DNA of 64,000 bases from contig NC_035169.2 in the NCBI RefSeq assembly GCF_001659605.2, positions 16,988,263 to 17,052,262 of the forward strand, in the 5' to 3' direction. Every line of letters begins with the position of its first letter. The stretch's first letter is position 1. Below, in pieces: positions 47,401 through 59,296 of this stretch. The position numbers and the translations under genes were made by a program. Under the pieces are notes generated by a model. That model was not told where the DNA came from and made no database searches. It saw only the letters and a list, made by a program, of their open reading frames with translations. Origin of the DNA: Manihot esculenta. Lineage: Eukaryota > Streptophyta > Magnoliopsida > Malpighiales > Euphorbiaceae.

Positions 47401-49416
47401 TCCCTTCCTAAGCAACCTACTAGCCTGAAGAGCTGATATCAGACCTCTAGGTGTACCCCTCTTGTCTCCTCTAAAGACGACCTCTGACCCGTTCTGATCT
47501 CTGAACCTGACTACCTTGTCTCTGCAGTCCAAGGTAGCACCATGGGTAGATAGCCAATCCATCCCTAGAATGACGTCAAAGTCTGTCAAATCTAGAACCA
47601 CAAGGTCGGCGGAGAGGCTTCTTCCCTCAACAAAAACTGGACTGTACTGGCAGACTGACTCTGCCACTGACGGGTCACACTTGGGTCCACTGACCCATAG
47701 GGGACACTCTAACCCAGAGACTATCAGACCCAACCTCTCGACGGCTCTCGGAGGAATAAATGAATGAGATGCACCCGGGTCCATTAATGCATACACATCA
47801 GAACACCCAATGACGAGATTACCTGACACCACTGTGTTGGATGTGTTAGCCTCCTGCTGAGTCATGGTGAAGATCCTGGCTGGAGCTGATGGACCTTCAC
47901 CTCGGGAACCAGAAGAAGAGGCTGCCCCTCTCCCTCTACCTCTGCCACTGCCCTGAGTTGTGGCTGGAGCTGCTGGCTGTGCCACACTACCAGAAGCTGT
48001 CTGCTGGGGCTGGCCCATAAAAGGTGCTCTAGGACACTCCCGAGCCATGTGTCCCTCCTGTCCACATCTGAAACATGTATTAGTCCCAGCTCGACACACT
48101 CCCTTGTGCGGTCTTCCACATCTCTGGCATTCTGTACCATCTGAGCCTGAGCTCGAGCCATCGCCAAATCCCAGACCGGATTTCAACTTATTCCAAAACT
48201 TATTCTTCTTCGGCTTCTTGGTGGTGTTATCCCACCTCTTCTTACCTGAGCTTTGAGAAGAGAGACCTGGCCCTCCTCTGCCTGGGGTCTTAACCCCTAA
48301 AGACTGGGTCACTGACTGCTTCACTGACCCCTCAACTATAGCACTTGCCTCCATCCTTCGAGCCATATCCACCACAGTGTGGAAACTTTCCCTCTCAACT
48401 GACTGAATCAATGAGGAGTACCTAGAATGCAGCTTCATAACATATCTCTTGGCTTTCTTCGTATCTGAATCTAGAGCTTGCCCTGAAAAAGGCAATAGCT
48501 CCAAGAATTTATCCGTGAACTCCTCTACACTCATGTGCTCTGTCTGCCTCAGTTGCTCAAACTCAATCATCTTCAGTTCTTTGGAACTGTCTGGAAAAGC
48601 CCATCCAGCGAACTCATTCGCAAATTCCTCCCATGTCATGCCGTCTAGTCTCGGATCCACATAACACTTGAACCATTCCCGTGCCTTTTTGCACTTTAAG
48701 GTGAACCCTGCCATCTGAATGGCTCTACTATCATATGCCCCTAGTTCATCAGTTATTGTCTTCACTACTCTCAGGTACTCAAAGGGATCATCCCCTGACT
48801 TGTATTTGGGAGCATCCAGCTTAAGGTAATCTGTCATCTTTACTTTGCTCCCACCAGCTGAGCTAGGTCTAGGAGGTTGAGTAACTGGGACTGCTGGTTC
48901 TGTAGGTGGTGGAGGTGGGGGTGCAGCATTCCCCGAGGTGGGGTTTGCCGGGTTAGGATAGAAGGGTGAGGGTGGATAAGCTGGGTACAGTGTGTAAGGT
49001 GGATAGAAAGGTGGATAAGGCATGTAGGTAGGGTAGGGGTTAAAGCTGGAATAATCCGATGTGCCTCCCATCGGATACCCTGAACCCTGTGGGAAGGGTG
49101 GATAATGGGGTGGAAAACCATACCCCGAGGCCTGAGCGCCTCCTTGTGACTCCCCTGTCCCTTCTTTCACCATGCTGACATCCAGATTCCCATCCCTCCT
49201 CTGATCCTCTTCCATAACCTCCCTCACATCTGAAGAACTTCCTCCTCTATCAGTCCCCCTTCTGCTAGCATCAAAAGACCTTCTAGGGTCCCTTGACACT
49301 CTTTCTCTGTTTGCTCTACAAGACATTGCCCTAGGCAATGTAGGAGGATGGGCGCTCGTGCCCTCATCCTCAGGTGGTACTCCAGTCAATCTCGCAGATC
49401 GACGGGTTCCTCTCAT
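44439..49416 (-). pseudogene. Element H gag-pol polyprotein, several lesions
   Basis: Minus strand from the conserved ATG at 49414-49416. Gag (domain about 48550-48840), CX2CX3HX3C and intact CCHC ([14 protein letters not shown]) at about 48050-48130, and protease DPGASHSF (about 47765-47785) are open to a two-base deletion near 47390. Then TAG at 47178-47180 and 47142-47144 interrupt the RT start. The frame from 47114 runs through RT (FIDDILVYS near 46770), RNase H and integrase to a TAG at 45198-45200 in the HPQTDG motif, then from 45155 to the chromodomain-like end at 44439. The three TAGs replace CAG, or for 47178 CAG/CAA, in relatives. Confidence 0.94.
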
Positions 49417-49670
49417 CCTGTTTTCTGAAAAACAGTACACATCACACAACATTAGCATCATATGGTTCATGTGGAAACACATGAACCCGCATCACATATA
49501 CATCATTCATATCATAGCACCAATGCACATGTATATAATCATGGCATTTCACATCATCATACAAGACAGGACTCAACATCCTATCCTAGTGGACATGATC
49601 TTCCTATTGTGCTTGACCTTCTAGAACATCTATGAGCCCGACACTCTAGGTCAGATCCTATGAACCTAGG

Positions 49671-49682
49671 GCTTTGATACCA
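49671..49682 (-). other. Element H primer-binding site, one substitution
   Basis: Minus strand TGGTATCAAAGC; the usual TGGTATCAGAGC with G to A at one position. Confidence 0.83.
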
Positions 49683-49685
49683 TTT

Positions 49686-51987
49686 TGTAACGACCCGAAA
49701 ATCGGACCGCTACCGGCGCTAGGATCCAGGTCGGCTTAAGGCCGCTGGGACCCGTAGCAAGCCTGACATGCAACCTGTAAACCTATTTAATCCCATACAT
49801 GATCAACAACATACATAAAAATTTAAAACTTTTCTTTCATTCATATGCCAAACTCAACCTGTGCATGCACTGGACATAATCATAAACATAAACATGACCC
49901 CTCAGTGGGATCTCCTCAATGCCCCAATGGGCAAAACATCATATGTTGAGTTGGTCTACAAAAAACATCATAAAAAGATTTAGGATCATGCATTAAAAGG
50001 GATACCTTACACATAGGTCAAGCACAACCTCTAATCCTCAATATCATTACATTATATAACTACTCATAACTTTACATCATTTTACAAATCATCATGTCCA
50101 CATTCTATCTATTACAAACACATGACTTCATTACTCTTGTAAACCTCCTGGTCTACCCTGTACCTGCAAACCTGGGGAAATTGGGAGAGGGGTGAGCTAC
50201 TAGAGCCCAGTGAGCAGAATAATAAAACATTTAAAACATATGATAACATGGAATGCATCACATCACAGCTAATCACATCAAGGATGAACTTGTCACCAAT
50301 AGCCTTCTACATAGTCCAACTGTGCCAGAACGTAGAATGGGTCCTGGTCTTTCCCTTACATAGCATAACATAACATAGTCCAACTGTGCCAGAACGTAGA
50401 ATGGGTCCTGGTCTTTCTCTTACATAGTGCCAGCGAACGTAGAATGGGTCCCACTGGTCTTACATTCCGTACCGTACGTATCACATCGTCATATCATAGG
50501 TCGAGGGCTATGGATCATCCAACATTCATCCACATCAACATTAACATGTGCAATGCAACATATTCGTGGATTCTAATGCAAACAACCTAAAACATCATAT
50601 GGCATTCATGATGTATGAACATGCTCAAAACTGTATAATTGATTTACTTAAAAACATAAAGGTTTATTCCACTCACCTCTTGATAGCTCTGACCAGACAC
50701 TGGAGCAGCTGACTCACTGCTGGGGTCCTCGGTTCCTCGGGTCCGAACCTACACAGGTGGACTCAAATGAGGGACCAAACATACATGAACATAACTCTAA
50801 ACTACTCCCCAAAAACCCCCTAAAACATCATGAAACAATCATAGAAAAACATGCAAAAGAGGGCTGGACAGGGCACTTTCGGCGGCAGGTTCGGCTGCCG
50901 AAAGTCCCTCCAGAGCCGAAAGTCAGGCAGGTTCGGCGGCACCTTCGGCGGCCGAAACTCCCAGACAGAGGCGAAACTCATGCATGTTCGGCGGCACTTT
51001 CGGCGGCCGAAACTCCCAGACAGAGACGAAAGTCTCCTTTCGGGGGCAAGCTTCAGCAGCCGAAGGCTGCCTCCACAAGCATGTTCGGCGGCTGAAAGTT
51101 CTTTCGGCTGCCGAACCTGGTTTCTCCCTTAGTGGCAGAAACTCAGCTCTTCTATGCACATTTGCCTCCAAAATTATCCAATCATGCATAAACCTATTCT
51201 ACAACATTCCCAATCATACACAAACAAGCATACAAGTTCCTAGGGGCATCAAACCACCAAAAACCCCAACTACAACACAACAAGCAACTCACATTGTCCA
51301 TAACACATATAAAACCCATAAACCTAACCATGAGCTAAACATGCATTCTACCCCATAGATCTACTCAAAACTTACTTAAAACATGCAATGAGCTTAAGAT
51401 CGGCTCTTACCTCGTGGAGATCGAGAGAGAGACGACCTAAACTCGGAGATGGGAGGGGTTGAGTTCCCTTGAACCTCAAAGCTCCAAAACTTGCTCAAAG
51501 CTTGAAAATCTTCAAAAAAAAGTAAAAACTCATGAAAATCGTGAAAGATTTGAAGGAAAGGACTCAAGATCGGTAAGGGGTGGCGGAGAGCTCACCTTGG
51601 CCGAAAATGGGGAAAAAGCTCGCCCGTTTTCGGCTAAGGGACCCTTTTATAGTGGCTGGCCAGGCCACGTTCGGGGGCCGAACATGCCTCCGCATGCATG
51701 CCATGTTTGGCGGCCGAACCTGGACTTCCCTCACTTATGCCTTCGGGGGCCTAAGGCACACCCGAAATGCATGCATGTTCGGCGGCCGAACTTGAGGTTC
51801 GGCGGCCGAACCTGGGTTTTCCTCCAAGGTTGATTTCATGCAAAACTCATTTCCTTTCCTGTTTAAAACCATAAAACACATTAAAACATTTTATGAAAAC
51901 ATGTTTCTACCCTACTAGAGGCTTTCGACATCCGAGATTCCACCGGACGGTAGGAATTCCGATACTGGAGTCTAGCCGGGTATTACA
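49686..51987 (-). repeat. Element H 5' LTR, 2302 bp
   Basis: Plus-strand edges TGTAACGACCCG and CCGGGTATTACA. Stem-loop array 50321-50459, leader palindromes 50878-51115, TATA 51644-51651, U3 palindromes 51669-51812. Confidence 0.94.
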
Positions 51988-52056
51988 ATATGTGTATGCC
52001 ATGCTATGTGCTAGTTGAGGAACATTCGGGGACGAATGTTCTTAAGGGAGGGAGAA
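51988..52056 (+). other. Element G internal 3' end with polypurine tract
   Basis: The last 69 internal bases of G, beyond the H insertion: a conserved GGAACATTCGGGGACGAATG block (itself an inverted repeat) and the tract AAGGGAGGGAGAA (52044-52056). Confidence 0.85.
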
Positions 52057-54511
52057 TGTAATACCCGGCTAGACTCCGGTATCGGAATTCCTACCGTCCG
52101 GTGGAATCTCGGATGTCGGAGACCTCTAGAAGGGTAAAACCATGTTTTCATAAAATGTTTTAATGTATTTGATGCTTTTAAGTAAAAAGGAAAATGAGTT
52201 TTGTATGAAAATAACCTTGGAGGAAAACCCAGGTTCGGCCGCCGAACATGCAGGCATTTCGGGTGTGCCTTAGGCCCCCGAAGGCATAAGTGAGGGAAGT
52301 CCAGGTTCGGCCGCCGAACCTCAAGTTCGGCCACTGAACATGGTATGCATTCGGAGGCACGTTCGGCCCCCGAACGTGGCCTGGCCAGCCACTATAAAAG
52401 GGTCCCTTAGCCGAAATGGGCGAGCTTTTCTCCCCATTGTCGGCCAAGGTGAGTTCTCCGCCGTCCCTCACCAATCTTGAGTCCTTTCCTTCAAATCTTT
52501 CACGATTTTCACAAGTTTTCATCTTGTTTTGAAGATTTTCAAGTTTTGAGCAAGTTTTGAGCTTGGAGACCCAAGGAAGTTGAAAATCTCCCATCTCCAA
52601 GATTAGGTCGTCTCTCTCTCTCGATCTTCAAGAGGTAAGAGCCGATCTTAAGCTCATTGCATGTTTTAAGTAAGTTTTATGAAGATCTATGGGGTAGAAT
52701 GCATGTTTAGCTTATAGTTAGGTTTATGAGTTTATGTTGTGTTTTTGAACAATGTGGCTTGCCAATGCATGTTTGATGTGTTGTAGATGGGGCTTAGGAT
52801 AGTTTGAAGCCCCTAGGAGCTGGTATGCTTGTGTATGTGTGTTGTAGAATAGGTTTGTGCATGTTTGGGAAGTTTTGGAGGCGTATATGCATAGAAGAAC
52901 TGAGTTTCTGCCACTAAGGGAGAAACCAGGTTCGGCAGCCGAAGGAACTTTCGGCCGCCGAACATGCTTGTGGAAGCAGCCTTCGGCTATGCTTGTGTAT
53001 GTGTTTTGTAGAATAGGTTTGTGCATGTTTGGGAAGTTTTGGAGGCGTATATGCATAGAAGAACTGAGTTTCTGCCACTAAGGGAGAAACCAGGTTCGGC
53101 AGCCGAAGGAACTTTCGGCCGCCGAACATGCTTGTGGAAGCAGCCTTCGGCTGCCGAAGCTTGCCCCCGAAAGGAGACTTTCGTCTCTGTCTGGGAGTTT
53201 CGGCCGCCGAACATGCATGAGTTTCGCCTCTGTCTGGGAGTTTCGGCCGCCGAACTTGCTTGACTTTCGGCTCTGGAGGGACTTTCGGTCGCCGAACCTA
53301 CCGCCGAAAGTGCCCTGTCCAGCCCTCTTTTGCATGTTTTTCTATGATTATTTCATGATGTTCTAGGGGGTTTTTGGGGGATGTTTTTAGAGTTATGTTC
53401 TAGTTGTTTGGTCCCTCATTTGAGTCCACCTGTGTAGGTTCGGACCCGAGGAACCGAGGACCCCAGCAGTGAGTTCAGCTGCTTCTGAGTCAGTAGAGCT
53501 TCAACCAGAGGTGAGTGGAATAACTCTTATGCTTTTAAATAAATAAACCAGTTTTAGCATGATTCACGCATCATGAATGCCATGAGATATAATAGGGTGC
53601 TTGCATTAGAACTCACGAATATGTTGCATTGCATAATATGTTGATGATGCGGATGAATGTTGAATGATCCTTTAGTCCTCATATGTTATGATATGATGAT
53701 GATACGGTACGAAAGACCAGTGAGGCCCATTCTACGCCCCTGGCACCATGTAAGAGAAAGACCAGTGAGGCCCATTCTACGCCCCTGGCACAGTTGGAAT
53801 GTTATGTTATGCTATGTTACGATTATGTAAGAGAAAGACCAGTGAGGCCCATTCTACGCCCCTGGCACAGTTGGACCATGTAGAGGACTATTGGTGACAA
53901 ATTCATCCTTGATGTGATTAGCTGTGATGTGATGCATTTCATGTTATCATATGTTCCAAATGTTTTATTATTCTGCTCACTGGGCTCTCGTAGCTCACCC
54001 CTCTCCCTTAACCCCCAGTCTTGTAGGTACAGGGTAGACCAGGAGGTCAGTAAGAGTAATGAAGTCTTATGTATGTAATAGCTAGAATGTGGACATGACA
54101 AATTGTATAATGATGTAGAGTTGTGAATAGTTATGTAATGTAATGACATTGAGGATTAGAGATTGTGCTTGACCCTATGTGTATGGTATCCCTTTTAATA
54201 CATGATCTTAGATGTTTTGTAATGCTTATGTAAACCAACTCAACACATGTTATGCCACCCATTGGGGGCATTGATGAGGTCCCACAGAGGGGCCAATGTT
54301 TATGATTATGTTTATGTTCAGTGCATGCACAGGTTGAGTTGGTGTATGAGAGAATGAATGAAAGAAAAGTTTTAATTTTTATGTATGTTGTTGATCATGT
54401 ATGGGATTAATCAGGTTCACAGGATGCATGTTAGGCTTGCTACGGGTCCCGGCGGCCTTAAGCCGACCTGGATCCTAGCGCCGGTAGCGGTCCGATTTTC
54501 GGATCGTTACA
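52057..54511 (+). repeat. Element G 3' LTR, 2455 bp, with internal duplication
   Basis: It matches the 5' LTR but has a 164-bp tandem duplication (52824-52987 and 52988-53151), loss of some palindrome half units, and scattered substitutions. TATA at 52393-52400; stem-loop array 53715-53868. Confidence 0.94.
52824..53151 (+). repeat. 164-bp tandem duplication inside G 3' LTR
   Basis: Two adjacent copies starting TATGCTTGTGTATGTG; the 5' LTR has only one. The copy includes two GCC palindromes. Confidence 0.88.
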
Positions 54512-54516
54512 AAGCC
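54512..54516. repeat. Target-site duplication of element G, right copy (AAGCC)
   Basis: Same as 36588-36592. Confidence 0.92.
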
Positions 54517-54779
54517 CATAATAACAAAGCTGAATGTTCACAAAAGCCTTTCTTGATCTTCACTTTAGGCTTCCCTTTATGTAGTTTTAGCCCATAGGTT
54601 TGATTAGGCTCCCTAAGCCTATGATTGCAAGTGTTGCACCAAATCTACCCCATATGAGTTGAAGCACGCCCCAAATTTATATGGATCATATGAATATGAT
54701 TTTGAACTCCTTTTAGATCCATTTGAATGACATAAGTTTGCTCCACACTATTGTTAGAAATTTACCCTATTGGATCCGT
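54517..54779. other. Older DNA to the right of element G
   Basis: No gene. It continues the sequence at 36292-36592 across the G insertion. It is probably part of an older repeat, but no coding motif is visible. Confidence 0.4.
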
Positions 54780-55889
54780 ATCACTTAGGGGTTTCTTGGG
54801 GTTGTTTTAAGTGTTGTAAATGTTATGTTTGGTCCCTCATTTAAGTCCATCTGTGTAGGATCAGACTTGGGAGACTGAAGAGGCTTGCAGTGAGATAACT
54901 GCTTCAGTATTAGGCGTGCGTCAGCCAAAGGTGAGTAGAACTAAACGGAATCATTATTTAAAGAAATCAAACTTTTTAAGCATGCTCATGCATTACGAAT
55001 GCCATGCATATTGTAATTAGGTTGTTTTGCATTAGAGTTCACGAATATAATACATTGCATAATTTATTGTTATTGTAGATGGATGTTGGATGACCCACTA
55101 GCCCTCGAGTATGTTATGATATGTTAAAATGGATACGAAAGTCCAAGTCGAGGTCCATTCTACGCCTCTGGCAATATGTAAGAGAAAGTCCAGGTCGAGA
55201 CCCATTCTACGCCTCGGCACTATGGATATGTTATGTTATGTTATGTTATGTTTAAGAGGAAGTCCTGAGGAGCACCCATCGTGGGTCGGACACTATTGGA
55301 ATCTATAGAGAGTTACTGGTGACAAGTCCATCTTGATGTAAATTGTTTGTGTTGTGATGCATTCATATGATGATATGTTTTATTGAACTGTTTTTTATGT
55401 TCTGCTCACTAGACTTTTGTAGCTTATCCCCTTTCCCCTAACCCCAGGTTTGCAGGATCAGAGTTAGTTCGAAAAGTCGGCTGAGTTGCTGGTATAGCCT
55501 GTTGTAATAGTATAGCTATGGACATATATTAATTTATGAATTAGAATTGTGTTTTGCCCAGATTCTTCCTTGTAATCCCTGCTTCATGATCCTTTTATGT
55601 AAAAGTTTTTAAGTATAAGTTATGTTTGAATTGAGCTTGAGGCATGTTATATTGACCATATAGGAGCATTTGATGAGGGCTTTAGTATGGGTTTTTTGTT
55701 TTTCAGTTATGATGCATGCACAGGTCGAGTCTTGATTCATGTAATGATTATGTTTTTGTTGTTCATGTGATCATATATGGGATTATATCAGATGTAACAG
55801 GATATATAATAGGCTTGCTACAGGTTTCGGTGATCTTAAGTCTATTTGAACCCTAGCGCCGATAGTGATCCGATTCCCAGGTCATTACA
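54780..55889 (+). repeat. Old, 5'-truncated LTR remnant of the same family
   Basis: It matches the second half of the LTRs: the GGTCCCTCATTTAAGTCC block, acceptor CTGTGTAG near 54859, donor AAAG|GTGAGT near 54930, two stem-loop units at 55141-55220, acceptor TTTGCAG near 55455, and the terminal CAGGTCATTACA at 55889. U3, TATA and all palindromes are missing. It is much more diverged than the other copies. Confidence 0.85.
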
Positions 55890-57500
55890 ATAAGGTTTCA
55901 CAAGCCAATAAGGAAGCTCATAAGCAGTATACATTGATAAGCCTCACAATAGCCATAAGAATAAGGAATAAGTGAACATGGCATTCATGAATAGGCTACT
56001 TCTTTTATTAATAAATTATAATTGATATAATCGATTAATAACCCATACATCACTTTTACGTAAAAGGAAATTCTTCAAGGAGTTGTGAGACAACAACTTA
56101 TAGTGCCTGCTGACTAAATACTACAGTTGCCCATTAGTAGTCAACTAGTAGGCTTAGGAACAAAATGGGGTGTGGTAGGAGGAGATATCAGTATGTCTAA
56201 AATGATATACTCCCTAAAATTAATAAATAAAAATAATTTACAAATAACCATTGTGATCCTCAACTTTCTACCACTTAGTACTAAAAATTCTCCTTATGAT
56301 TTTTGAAAAATTATAATTTGGTCTCTAAAATTTTAGACTCTTGAACCTCGCAACCGAGGTTCTCTTGCATGCACCATTTGCATTTAACTTCCACTATCTT
56401 GGTGCTAATATATTTTAAGAAATAGGAACCACAACCCTTGTCTTATTGCAAGAAGCTTCCGGATAAAATTTCAAATAAGATTCTCATGCCTCGGTATTAG
56501 AGGACACTTGCACTTTAATATAAGCAAGACAAGCATTTAGAGAAATTTAGTTTCTATGGAATATAAAATCACCTTACCACTTCCATAACCATCGTAAGAT
56601 AATCTACAAGACAAATATAGAAGACGAATCAGAGTTAAAAGATATAGTGAGATCACTTCCACACTTTAACTAGTCTTCTATAGGCATGTTAAAAAAAATC
56701 ATTAAAATAGTATCTTAGACCACATTCCATATATGTTGGGCAAAAATGGCAATCTCTGAGGACATGAAATATAGATTATATACCAATACTACATATAGAA
56801 CAATCATTATTCCACATATAACCTATGTTGCACTTTTCTACATTCGTCATAAGTTTGCTATGTAAAACAAACTTTATATATTGTGGGATTTTAAGCTTTC
56901 ACTAATGATGCCAGCCAACCCTTACATTACAAACATTCAAGGACAAAGTTAGCTCATAAGCAAACTTGATCCAAAAAGACCTAGTTACAGTACCTTGCTA
57001 ATTATAATGGTCAAGTTAACTTGTATCAACATATAAGAAAAAACTTCTAATTTAAGATAAATCCTTTCGAGAAGAAAGGGAGATATAAGCTTCCATTTTC
57101 ATAAACCACCATTCCACATAGGAGCAATTGAATAAGAACATAATTCCAGAAGAACAATTAGGGCGGCTCAAAACATGGATGAAATCAACTTTCCATCTAT
57201 AATTTCTTGCAAATTTTAACTTAAAGTTTTTCTTGAGATACCATTAATGCTTATAAGACTTGAGGTATTTCTTCAAATTTTAGCTTATTTCTTATGTAAT
57301 TCATTGTAAATTGAAAACCATACTTCAAATAATAAATAGCCTTATTTAGTTGGTCTTTTAACATTTATTGTAGTTAAGAATTTTAAGTTCAATCATATTT
57401 ATTTCTGACTAATCCATTTTGCAATTAAATATTCTGAAATAAAATCAATCAAATTGTACAATCAATACATTTGAGCGGCCTGGCAATTTTGATCAATAGT
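55890..57500. other. Intergenic DNA, no gene seen
   Basis: AT-rich sequence without a coding frame I can support. Some of it may be decayed transposon, but I see no diagnostic motif. Confidence 0.5.
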
Positions 57501-58720
57501 GATATGGCAACATCTTAGATGCGGGATTTACAAGTTTCCAAATGTGGCAATCTTTTTTTTTTATTTTTTTTTATTTTTTTTATAATGTTGTTCAATTTTT
57601 ATTATTTTAAAATTCAAAAATCATGTATATTTTAAATAATGTTGTGGTGAGTTAGTTATTATTATTATTATTTAATATAATTTATTATGTAATAATTTTT
57701 AAAATACAATTAATGAATTATTTTAATTTGTGATGAATTATTTTAATTATAAAATTAGATTCTATTTATTTATAAAAAATAACTTATATTTAAAAAATAT
57801 TTATTTATAAAAAATATTTTTCAACAAAATAACTTATTTTTTATTATTTAATTGTAATGAAAATAAAATATTTAACAAATATATATATATATATAGTGAT
57901 GTTAATGACATTTTCATAATGACGAAAATGATTTTTTTTTAAGAAAAAAATTTTTATTTACTAATTTTTATAAATATTTTAAATATCAGAAAATATAAAA
58001 ATATTTTTTTAAAATAAATTTTTCATAAAAACAATTGGAGTCTACTTTTCTAAATATTTTAAATAATTTTTCTAAATATTCTAAATATCAGATAAAATGA
58101 AAAATATTTTTTTAAAATAAAAGGAGCCAATTTTATTATAAAAAAAATTATTGGTTGACAAAGCAAAAAAATTAAAATTAAAAGCTAACGAGTTAAATTT
58201 TAAACTCAATTGACAAACTAATAAATATTGTACATCGGGTTAGATTAGTTTGAGCTACAACAAAAAAATTATCTTATCTTAAATCAATCATATCAATTTA
58301 GATATAAATTTTGTCCAAACTGAGGTCTGTGCACCCCTACATCAAAGAAACAGGTAGAAGCCAAAACATCCATCCAAAAACCAGCAGTAACACCATTGCA
58401 AACTTCACTATAAACCTTTCTCACTTGTTGAAATTACAATAATTATGAGTTTTTATGTTACGGTTATGTTTTTTCTTGAATATCAACATAATATTTATGT
58501 AATTTACTAGCAAATATATTTTTTAATCAAATAATTAATAATTCTTTTAAATTTTAAATTTGATTTTCTTTTAATAAACATATAATTATTTGGAATTTAA
58601 ATTGTATTTAATATAATTACAAATAGTAAAAATATTATTTTTAATATAAAAATAAATAGTTAAATTATTTTATTAAAATAAAATCATCATAATTGGCGGA
58701 ATGAGTCGTTATGAATGATA
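57501..58720. other. Very AT-rich intergenic DNA with poly-T and AT repeats
   Basis: It holds a T-rich run (about 57551-57583), an (AT)n stretch (about 57880-57894), and many AAATATTT/TTTATTTT words. No gene. It separates the retrotransposon block from the HSP70-17 promoter. Confidence 0.6.
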
Positions 58721-59296
58721 CGCTCGCACTCGCTTACCGAAGTGCCCCGAGAATTGGCGAGAAAGCCAGAAGTGATAGTCGTGTGCACAACACTACATCA
58801 CGTTTCAGATATTAACACGTGTACATTTCTCCATCTGGTACCATTTGATTGGCCGTCATTGCTCATTCATGCCACGTAGCACACTCCACGTGTAAAGCTC
58901 CCAAATATTCCACAAATTTCATCAGGGCTCTGGCTTTAAACGTTCTCTCTACGTTTCTCGTCAACCATTTGCACTTGAGGTCTTCATCTTTGCCTCTTCA
59001 AATCTCTCTCGCCATTGATTTCGTCCACTCTGGAAGTTTGGCTAATGCACTGTTTGCTTTCCTGCAAAATAGCAGTGGAACCGGAAAAGAAAAAGAAATA
59101 TTCTAGCTGATTATCTATGCGTTCAACAAGCTGAAAACTGAATAGGTAGCTTTTTTCACTTCCGCTGAGCAACACAGGCAGATTTCGTTTTTCTTGCAAT
59201 TTCTAGCCAAACAGAGCATACATTCACCATTTACGCTTTTTTCTTCCTTTGCCGCTTGCAGAGAAGGATTGTTCTCTTAAGATACGGAGATAGAGG
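58721..59296 (+). promoter_or_regulatory. Promoter and 5' untranslated region of the HSP70-17 gene
   Basis: Base composition changes sharply here to a less AT-rich sequence. ACACGTGT at 58815-58822, CCACGTAG at 58872-58879 and CCACGTGT at 58886-58893 are CACGT-core sites. ATTGG (reverse CCAAT) lies at 58848-58852. CCAAT plus CCACG-type sites are the components of plant ER-stress elements bound by bZIP28/bZIP60 with NF-Y, which fits an ER chaperone gene, although the spacing is not the classical one. A TTTGCCGCTTGCAG ending 59261 could be a 5'-UTR splice acceptor. Transcription start unknown. Confidence 0.5.

Larger units (their letters stand above)
40517..51987 (-). mobile_element. Element H: Ty3/gypsy chromovirus nested in element G
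   Basis: Minus strand: 5' LTR (49686-51987), primer-binding site, gag-pol (49416-44439), and 3' LTR (43692-44330 plus 40517-41617, split by solo LTR S). About 530 bp of the 3' LTR terminus are lost at the junction with G's gag. The two LTRs are very alike. It is the same subfamily as A. Confidence 0.93.
36593..54511 (+). mobile_element. Element G: Ty3/gypsy chromovirus, mostly deleted, hosting element H
   Basis: Plus strand: 5' LTR (36593-38897), primer-binding site, gag to 40516, then a jump into H. G resumes at 51988 with its last 69 internal bases, then a 3' LTR (52057-54511). A perfect AAGCC duplication flanks it. Protease, RT, RNase H and integrase are gone. Confidence 0.94.

Noticed and set aside
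58849..59106. 85-codon frame upstream of HSP70-17
   Set aside because: It starts at a non-ATG codon, overlaps the promoter motifs and has no recognisable domain.
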